A DNA stretch of 64,000 nt. Source: Rozella allomycis CSF55 (Eukaryota > Rozellomycota). Shown here piece after piece: positions 56,273-64,000 of the stretch. A program made the position numbers and the translations under genes. The stretch's first letter is position 1; the number at the start of each line of letters is the position of its first letter. The notes beneath the pieces were generated by a model that did not search any database, was not told the origin of the DNA, and was given only the letters and a program-made list of their open reading frames with translations. Location of the stretch: assembly GCA_000442015.1 (NCBI GenBank), contig KE560945.1, positions 1 to 64,000 of the forward strand. The letters are read 5' to 3'.

Positions 56273-59200
56273 TTAATTTATTAAGATGGAGAGCTTTTTG
56301 AATTCATTGGAATTGATCATTTTAATGGCCAAGGACATGACAAGTGATGCAGACAACGGCGCATTGATAAGATCTGGATAAAAGAGAGCAACAAATAATT
56401 TTAGGATAGCATTTTGTCTTTGATCCGCGGAAGCATTGGAAACTAGAAGAGAGTCCATGCAATTGTTGAAGAATGAAACAGACTCAGATTGATTGAAGAA
56501 CTTTACGACGGTTAAATGAACAAAAGGATCAAGAATGAATGATGAAAATATTTCTTTAAAAGTATGAGGAAAAGCCCTTAGAAAATATAATGAATCAACA
56601 GAGTTAAATTGTTCAATTAACATTTGAGTGATCTCAGGATCCATTTTCTCTTTAGCTACTTGACCCATTAAGATAAGGGTGTCTTTGTCATGACATTTTG
56701 AAATAATTGAACAAAAAGCCATTGAAGTGGATTTTGACATTTTACCTTTTGCAGCGATCGTATTTGCTAAGAATTCGTTCACATTGAATTCATTTTCAAA
56801 AAATGCCAACAAAATTGATTCTCCGAAATTTCCCTGCGCATCCATTAAAAGGTTTGGAATATTCTTAACTGCCAAATCAATAAACTGTTTTGAATTTAGA
56901 ACACTAATAATAAATGAAAATAGAGAACGTGAAAAGTGTTTTTGAATGACTTTATCGCTACCTGTGATGGTTGTTTTAATGCAATGTTTGAAAGCGAGAA
57001 GAAATGAAGTTTCCGAAATATCTAAAATATTTGACCAATCAATACGAGGCAAATTTTGACAGTTAGAAATCACTTTAAACGCAATTTCATTACGGGATTC
57101 AATTAAATTAAATAAAATTGAATCTTTTTGAAATAAATTTTTAGGTTCAATTTCTGTCTGGAAACTCAAGGTAGAAACAAACCCAGAAATTCCCCAAAGC
57201 AATAACACAATTGAATCTCGACGATTCTTGATGCTTTCAGAATTGCTTAAAGATTTATTCAAGTAAACATCCATTGGATCGATGCTTGGAGGAAGCGAAT
57301 TAAGAATAAATGAATCAGACAGAGGAATTTCTTTTGATTCTAAAATATTTGATAAAAGATTTCTGTATTTTCTTTCTTCAAATTCAAGTTTCAATTTTTC
57401 TCTGACGGATGATTTTAAGCCAGGATTCAAAATCAATACTTGGCATAAAACGAGCTCAAAATGAATTTCTTTATTATTTTCTATCAAATAATTTATTTCT
57501 TCTTGTTTAGCAGTGGATAAAAGGGAAGATATCATTCTGCCAAGTATAATAGACGTTATACATTGCAAGTTTGTGTCGCAGTGTTTTATTATTGAATGAA
57601 ACCCATTCATAATTATACTATTTAAATTCAATCTAAAAGAATTTGTAAAATGAAGTCCAAGAAATACAATTTTTGATAGATGAACGTCTTCACTATAATT
57701 TTCTTCTGGGGTTGTAAATTGGAGGGAAAACTTTTTATACAATTCATCCAGTTCTGGACTCTGAATAAAATAATAAATTGCTAAAATAACCCAAATTATT
57801 ATAAACTACCTGTTAAAAGTATAATTGAGAATGAAACGATGCTTGAATCGGGACTGTTTGAAACAAGATCCAAACTTTCTTTAAGAAGGTGTTCAACTTG
57901 GTTAGGATTATTATTAAAATAAATTTTCAAAATTTCGATGAAATGCAAATGAAAAAATATGGAATCCCAAAGAGTTAAAGGAACAGAATAGTTTAACCTT
58001 AATGACTTTATGTCAACATTGTTTAAACAAAGTAAATCAAAAAATGTTTTAAAACTTTTAATTGCTGGCGGCGTTAAAGAATTTTTAAACAATGGAGAAA
58101 TTTTATCAACAAACTTTAATGCTTCCAATCGCAAATTGGATCCCCCGGCAATTGAAGACCTCCCCAACGTGGAAATTTCAGAATTCACTAACCAAGTCAA
58201 ATAATTAACAGCGCCTTGGCCAATCGATAAAAATTTACTTAAATCGTCTATTTCGACTGCATGATTTAATTTAATTAAAGAATCAAGACACGCCTCGACT
58301 AATTTCACATTTCCTTTTCCATGCAAAAGATATGCATTAACAACCCTGGTCATTTCATTTATGCAATTCTGCTTCAAAGATTCAAAAGAGTTTGTGGAAT
58401 CGCCAATTTCTCCTAAAAATCCAATAAATCTATAATAGAAAACCAAAAGGTCCTCATCAAGAAAGGGTTTAAGTGGAAACAAGAAAATGTTTAAAACTAC
58501 GGGAAACCAGGTATGGGAATCTTACTTGCGCGAGGATCAGCGATAGAAGACAACGACATGAAAGAATTTAATATTAAAAATAAAATTTGTCTGTTAATTC
58601 CCTTGCTTTGAGATTTAAAATACCTTGAAATCCAAATTAAACAATCAGTCCCATAATTGTCTGCGTTCATTTTACTGAGATAACTATGAGAGACTAAACG
58701 CTAAACTTACCTTATCGATGTCGCCAAACTTAGTTCCCATTCACAATCATTTATTTTCTCAAAAAGGATTTGCCTTAAATATGGAAAAGCGCGGCTATTT
58801 TGAACGCAAAACTTTGTGAAAAATGAAAATGCCATTTTAGATGTTTTGGGCTTATCGCTTTGATTTATTAAACACAAAAAGAGATTTATCACTCTGGCGC
58901 TTATCATTGAATCCATTTGAAAACCACAAAGTGAATCTAGAAATGTAGAAATTGATATCTTTCCACTTTTATACAACAGATTTAAATGAAGAAACAACTG
59001 CTGCTGTGCCACACAATCATCCGCCATTTTTAAAAGCAAATTAAGTGCACTTGAAGAAAATTGGTGATCTGAATGAAAACATAGTGAGGTAACCAGGTCG
59101 AATGAATAATAATTTTCACATTTTTGATTGTACCAATTGAAATCAAAACTCTTCGCTGTTGATTTGTAATAACCTAGAGAATCTACAATTTCACAATCAA

Positions 59201-60113
59201 AATCTAATGCTTTAAATCCTTTTAAAGTTATTATTTTAAAAATAAACTGCTGAATCATTTTAGCAGTTGATGAAGATATATGTCGTTCTTCAAGAATCAT
59301 ATTCAAACGTGGCAAAAGTAACAAAAGAAAAGAATATTCACAATTCGCCAAAATATTAATACAAAAGTTTAATATTTCTTCATTAAAATATAAAGTGAGT
59401 AATGCGAATCCCAAAAGTTCGCCATTCGCATCAGAACTCCAATCATGAAGAAATGTAAGCCACTTTGTTACATCTTCTTCATTTGACGTTAAAATAAACT
59501 TAATCATTGCATTTTTTATTTCCTTTTTATATAAAGGTATCAATTTCAACGCTAAATCAAATTGATCAATACTAATATTTGCAATTTGATCCAAATTCTT
59601 TATAAAAATATTTTTCGAAATTTCATTAAAAGTAATATAAAAATTCAAAACTTTATCTTTACAGTCTCCATTAAATGTCTCTGGCTTGAAATATCTCTCC
59701 AAAACAATCAATTGGTCGTTTTCATTCATATATGGCAGTATTTGATACCTCAAAATATCAACATAAAATATATTTTGACTTGAAACAATTTTTTCTACCC
59801 ATTCAAAGCAATTCATGGTGCATAGAGACTTTATAGATTCATAAATACATGCATTTGAATTAGACGATAAAATAATTAACATGAGCTTTTCCTTTACTTT
59901 ATCAAGCTCAAAAATATTATTTTCCACCATTTCCATTATCAAACTTTGCGCAAACAAACGATGGTCATCCTCGTCATAATAAACTTGCCATATCCAACTC
60001 CAAAATTCCAAAGATTTAGATGTCTCCAAATCTAAATTTGCCCTTATTAGTTTCCAGAGAGAATAACCGTAGTTTTTGCCTTGTTTCCCAAAAAATGTTT
60101 TAATCTTTTCCAT
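56273..60113 (-). CDS. Giant alpha-solenoid (HEAT-like) protein, about 1,240 aa
   Basis: Four exons joined by introns 57781-57809 (29 nt), 58497-58525 (29), 58684-58710 (27). Start MEKIKTFFGKQGKNYGYSLW. The whole product is leucine/phenylalanine-rich paired helices (LIRANLDLETSKSLEFWSWI, VLNFYITFNEISKNIFIKNL, SISTFLDSLCGFQMDSMISA, CINEMTRVVNAYLLHGKGNV) without membrane segments. The general build and length resemble scaffold proteins such as focadhesin/RST1, which bridges exosome and Ski complex, but the match is only by impression. Start codon is 15 bp from that of the divergent SF3B4 gene, so the two must share a promoter. Family: unknown solenoid. Confidence 0.7.
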
Positions 60114-60128
60114 TTGGGAAATTTTAGA

Positions 60129-60999
60129 ATGCAAAGAGCAAACACGGCACAACCAGATAAAAACCAAGGTAAATGTAAATAGCTAGAAACAAAGGTATTT
60201 TTATAGTATTTTGAATTTTTAAAGAGGCAAATGTGTACATAGGAAACATTGACGAAAAAGTTTCAGAAGCACTTTTGTGGGAACTAATGCTACAAGCAGG
60301 GCAAGTAGGTAACGCTGGCAAATAAAGTTAAGTATAGTGAATGTTTTTATTCCTAGAGATCGTGTAACAGGATTACATCAAGGATTTGGATTTTGCGAAT
60401 TTGCAACAGTGGAAGATGCTGATTATGCGTAAAAATATTGATGATATCTAATTAAAAGATGCAAAATCATGAATATGGTGAAATTGTATGGAAAGCCTAT
60501 TAGGCTAAACAAGGCTGCAGCTGACAAGAAGGAACTTGATATCGGTGCAACGTTGTTTATTGGTAACCTGGCCCCAGAAGTAGATGAAAAGACCCTGTAT
60601 GATACATTTTCAGCGTTTGGTGTTATATTGCAAACACCCAAGATTGTTCGTGACGCAACCAGTGGAGTTTCAAGGGGTGTTGGATTTGTACATTTTGATA
60701 ATTTTGAGTCATCCGATCAAGCGATTTCAGCGATGAATGGGCAATATTTAAGTGGCAAAGCGATAACAGTTTCGTATGCAAACAAAAAGGATGGCAAGGG
60801 AGGACAGCATGGAACAGCGGCTGAGAGATTATTGGCGTCTCAAGCCAAGAGAAGACAAGTTAATTTAGGAAATGAGCTATTAGAAATGCAAAGAGAGCAA
60901 ATGGCACAAGCAGCGATTGCTACACAAGGACAAGCCACGTTTGCACCACCGACGGTTTACGTTCCACCAGGCATGGCTTTCCCAGGCAGAGCAATATAA
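60129..60999 (+). CDS. HSH49: U2 snRNP SF3b subunit 4 (HSH49/SF3B4)
   Basis: SF3b4 contacts pre-mRNA near the branch point in the U2 snRNP, notable in a genome with minimal introns. Four exons; introns 60169-60224 (56 nt, unusually long), 60309-60337 (29), 60429-60458 (30). RRM1: [74 protein letters not shown]2: [74 protein letters not shown]. The C-terminus is a short extension ([20 protein letters not shown]) instead of the long proline-rich tail of animal SF3B4, so it resembles yeast Hsh49. Intron 1 contains internal GT and AG sites and could be two nested short introns. Confidence 0.93.
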
Positions 61000-61053
61000 A
61001 ATGATATGAAATGGAATTAATAAATTAATTCATTGATCAAATGAAATAAATGT

Positions 61054-63827
61054 TTATTGAGATACTAGTTTCCTTTTTAAAACCTTTTTGTTTAAGAGGT
61101 AGAGTTGATTTAGTTTTGCATCCAATTCTTCATCGGCGTAAAAGGTAGATTGATGCTTTGATTCCCAAAGTTTTTTGAGCAAATTCAAGGCGCCAAGATT
61201 GAAATTTACTTGTTCCTATTAAGGTTTAAGAAATGAATTTACTTTGATGCATTTGAGATTATTTTCATTTCCAACTAGAAGATTGTCGAGCATTGTTTTG
61301 AATTCAGGAGAGCTTTTAAGTTGGTTGAAATGAATTTGACAAAGGAATGAAGCGATTCTTGTAGATAGCGAAGGATTGATTTGGCTATTTAGAGATAAAA
61401 ATGAAAGAAAATGGGAAGCATAAGAAAATGGAAGGACAATCAAAGCGTCTTCAAGCTGAGCGAATGAAATTTTGTCTAAAACTTTGAAAACGTAAACTTC
61501 TGCAGAAATATTCCCATAAGCCAAAAGAATTGGATTAGTTTCTGAAATTTCGGATTTTGATTCCAGAAAAATGTCCAACGCTTCAATTATTTTCTCACCC
61601 AACGTTAAAGTTTCAGCAGTAGCGATTGTTGGTCTTTCATTGTCTTGATTTTGTAAAATCGACGCATCAATTAATTCATCGACTTGTTTTTCTCTTTCTT
61701 CTTCAATGAAAACTTGATCTTCTGTTCTTTGCCACATTCTAATGGATCGATCATGCGATGCGGAAACTACGAAATTTCCATGTTGGCTTATCGCCAAGCC
61801 CCAAACTTCACCTTGATGGCCTTTTAAATTCATGATATTCTCTCTTTTATCTGCATCCCAATATTTAACCATTCCATCTTTCCCTGCAGAAAAGAAATAA
61901 TGAGTGTTGGCCACAAATTTGACTTGAGTCACCGAATCTTGATGAGCAAAGAATGACTTGTGGCAATCACCAAAGTCCATTCCCCAAACCTTCACATTTT
62001 TATCAGCTGATCCAGTCAAAATTAATGTATTATCAGACGAAATATCCAACGACAAAACTGGCAACTAAAAATAAAAAGAAAATTCAAGTTTTACTTTGTG
62101 TCCATATAGTGAAATGTAAAATTTTAATGAATCAGCAAAGAATATCTTCACGGTCGAATCTAAAAGACCAACTGCGATGTATTTCTGGTCATTGCTGTAA
62201 CAAACACACAGAATATCATCATTCATCTTTAATGTCCTTGTTAAACTAAGACTTAATCTTCTTTGCGTCAATGAATATTCCTTATCTTCTACAAGCTCAA
62301 AATCCCAAAATTTAACCAACTTGTCCCCTGAACCTGAGACTAAGCCTCTTCTATCAGGACGAATTTGAAGGGACCAAATAGGCCCTTCGTGTGCTTCTAT
62401 CTGTTCTATTACAAGAGAAGTTGAAATATCATAAATAAATATATTTCCTTCTTTGGTTCCAATAACAATCTAATCCAGCAAACTTTACAACAATTACCTG
62501 TCTATCTCCTGGTACAAACACACAAGATAACGCAAATGGACAATTAAAAGTTCTCACAAGTTTTCCGCTTGACGTATTCCAAATCTTTACGCAATCAGAA
62601 GACGCAGAGACAAGTTGAATGTCATCAGAAGAAAGACTAACCACTCTAACATCCGATGAATGCCCAAATCGATCAAGCTTGCAAACTTGTTCAATTTCCA
62701 ATTCAAATGACTTTTCATTCTTTTTAACTTTGAAAAAATATTCTTCGATTGAATTATTTGAAAGCGAAAAAACGACCTATTTCAGAAATTTCAAAAATCT
62801 ACTTTGGCGCCATTTTTCATGGCAATCAAATCACAAGATTTTATTTTATGTTCACATTTGAAAACTGTTAATTTTTCAAATTCATCTTCAAAGCAACTTT
62901 TTTCATCTGAAACTCCCTTTCTTTTAGCTCTTCTCTTGACTTTCCTATCGATTTCTTCTCTAGTTCTCATTCTGAAAATATCAACAGATTTGTCATTGGA
63001 TTGAACAAAAATTAAATTGAAATTTGTGAAAATGCAACGAATCGTTCTTTCGCGACTTTGTTTCTCCAAACATCCAGAAAATACAAAAATATTCTAAATT
63101 ATTATTTAAGCGACTTAAAATACCTTGTTAGATTCCAGAGACGTTAAATTTTCAACGTTAATTGAATAAAATCTAATTTGTTGATCTTTCGATCCAACTA
63201 GAAGGTACTTTAAATCGGGGCTTAGCGTTAAAGAATAGACTTCATTCTTATTGTCCACAATTGTTTCGATGCATGCCTTGCTGCCAAGTTCCCAGCATTT
63301 AACAAGCATATCTTTAGAAGATGAAATCAAATATTCGTCATTCAAGAATACAATGTCAGTCACTGCATTTTTATGCCCTTGAAGTCTATAAAGTCCACAT
63401 TCTCCAAATACATCCCAAACAACAATATCACAATCTTTAGATCCAGATGCCAGCTTTGTTCCATCTTTTGAGAAAACAAGTTTGGTTATTCCTGATTTAT
63501 GACCATTAAATACTATTAATGGACTGGCATACTCATTCTTCTTCCAAATTCTAATAGATCCATCATTGTAACCCGCCGCAAGTAAACCATCGTGAGATTT
63601 TGCTATACAATTTATACTAGTAAGACAATCTTGATCTATAATGTTTTTAATCTTTTATCTTGAATATAAATTATTACTCTTTCTTGTAATCTCAAATTCC
63701 ACACAGATACAGATTCCAGAGTTGGAACTATAACATTTTCACCATCTTGTTCGTAAAGAATATTTCCTTCACTAGATATTACGCCAAAAGTTGAAAAAGG
63801 TTCGTATTTTAAATAAGAATGAACCAT
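61054..63827 (-). CDS. UTP12: Small-subunit processome WD40 protein UTP12 (DIP2/WDR3)
   Basis: Seven exons; introns 61216-61242 (27 nt), 62065-62094 (30), 62470-62497 (28), 62777-62802 (26), 63094-63123 (30), 63652-63677 (26). The start MVHSYLKYEPFSTFGVISSE is the typical UTP12/WDR3 opening. Two WD40 propellers follow; landmarks are KLASGSKDCDIVVWDVFGEC, GLYRLQGHKNAVTDIVFLND, LEKQSRERTIRCIF, EEIDRKVKRRAKRKG, RFGHSSDVRVVSLSSDDIQL, LTGSADKNVKVWGMDFGDCH, VWGLAISQHGNFVVSASHDR, SIRMW and FIEEEREKQVDELID, then the C-terminal UTP12 helical domain (AFAQLEDALIVLPF-like ISFAQLEDALIVLPFSYASH). It acts in the UTP-B complex in nucleolar 18S rRNA processing. Confidence 0.95.
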
Positions 63828-63865
63828 TTCTTAAAATTTTGTAAGACCAGGGTTACACTGTGTAT

Positions 63866-64000
63866 TTAGTTGCAAGAATAGTTTTTATTTAATAAATCCA
63901 AAAGCGAAATAATGCTGCTCTCTCTGTTATTTAATGTTGACTGTAGTTTATTCACTTGTGCTTCCAACTGAGAAATTTCTTGTAGCATTTGTTCCTTTTC
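63866..64000 (-). CDS. C-terminal end of a coiled-coil protein (5' part outside window)
   Basis: The last 44 codons of a minus-strand gene: EKEQMLQEISQLEAQVNKLQ, STLNNRESSIISLLDLLNKN, YSCN and stop. The heptad pattern predicts a coiled coil. Too little is visible to name the protein. Confidence 0.5.
   Translation of the reverse strand, partial: EKEQMLQEISQLEAQVNKLQSTLNNRESSIISLLDLLNKNYSCN

Overview
ORGANISM. This is nuclear DNA of a compact, AT-rich eukaryote. The gene set is fungal-type: SKN7, SSU72, CDH1, RMD1-like, SLM-like PH protein, GDA1, HSH49/SF3B4, UTP12, RNase H1 with viroplasmin domains. It also carries genes that yeasts lack but animals and flagellated lineages keep: a UPF0193/EVG1-type protein, an LRR/coiled-coil protein of LRRCC1 type, FIBP, EAPP, CLPTM1, a CaMKK-type kinase and an LRWD1-like WD40 protein. 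A crinkler-like nuclease and several secreted proteins add a parasite flavour. My inference is an early-diverging zoosporic fungus of the Rozella/Cryptomycota or chytrid kind; the sequence does not name the species.

GENE ARCHITECTURE. Almost every apparent frameshift or stop in a conserved gene is explained by a GT-AG intron of only about 20-31 nt (around 110 reconstructed by hand; modal sizes 26-30). Spans below run from start to stop codon and include introns. Genes sit a few tens of bases apart, and several divergent pairs have start codons 15-49 bp apart. Four single N bases (7874, 9132, 16335, 17837) mark scaffold joins; some neighbouring genes are cut or carry duplicated ends.

LAYOUT. 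0-10 kb: crinkler-like nuclease (partial), TAF7, an RBR ubiquitin ligase with C2H2 fingers, a repeat-bearing spacer, a DUF4470 protein, a broken Ste20 kinase between two tRNA-Glu copies, and the UPF0193 gene. 9-20 kb: F-box protein, SLM-like PH protein, CDH1, DDHD phospholipase, RNase H1, a dead Ty3/gypsy fragment, RMD1-like protein, SSU72. 20-36 kb: hypothetical gene, secreted F-box protein, GDA1, F-BAR protein, SKN7, EAPP, prohibitin, CLPTM1, a UIF-type mRNA export adaptor, L-type lectin, MED15, ubiquitin-L40. 35-52 kb: FIBP, CaMKK-like kinase, cyclic-nucleotide phosphodiesterase, LRWD1-like, a secreted unknown, tRNA-Pro(CGG), a conserved unknown, ER GRP170/LHS1, a two-RRM protein, LRR/coiled-coil protein. 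51.9-56.1 kb: a CpG-rich gene desert bounded by two identical tRNA-Pro(TGG) genes. 56-64 kb: a giant alpha-solenoid protein, SF3B4/HSH49, UTP12 and the tail of a coiled-coil protein.

THEMES. The genes are mostly unlinked housekeeping functions: transcription (TAF7, MED15, SSU72, SKN7), splicing/export (HSH49, UIF), ribosome production (UTP12, L40), ER/Golgi quality control and traffic (GRP170, lectin, GDA1, CLPTM1, DDHD lipase), ubiquitin (RBR, CDH1, two F-box proteins, ubiquitin) and signalling (CaMKK, PDE, Ste20, SLM). The most unusual things are the tiny-intron system, the tRNA-bounded desert and the secreted F-box protein.
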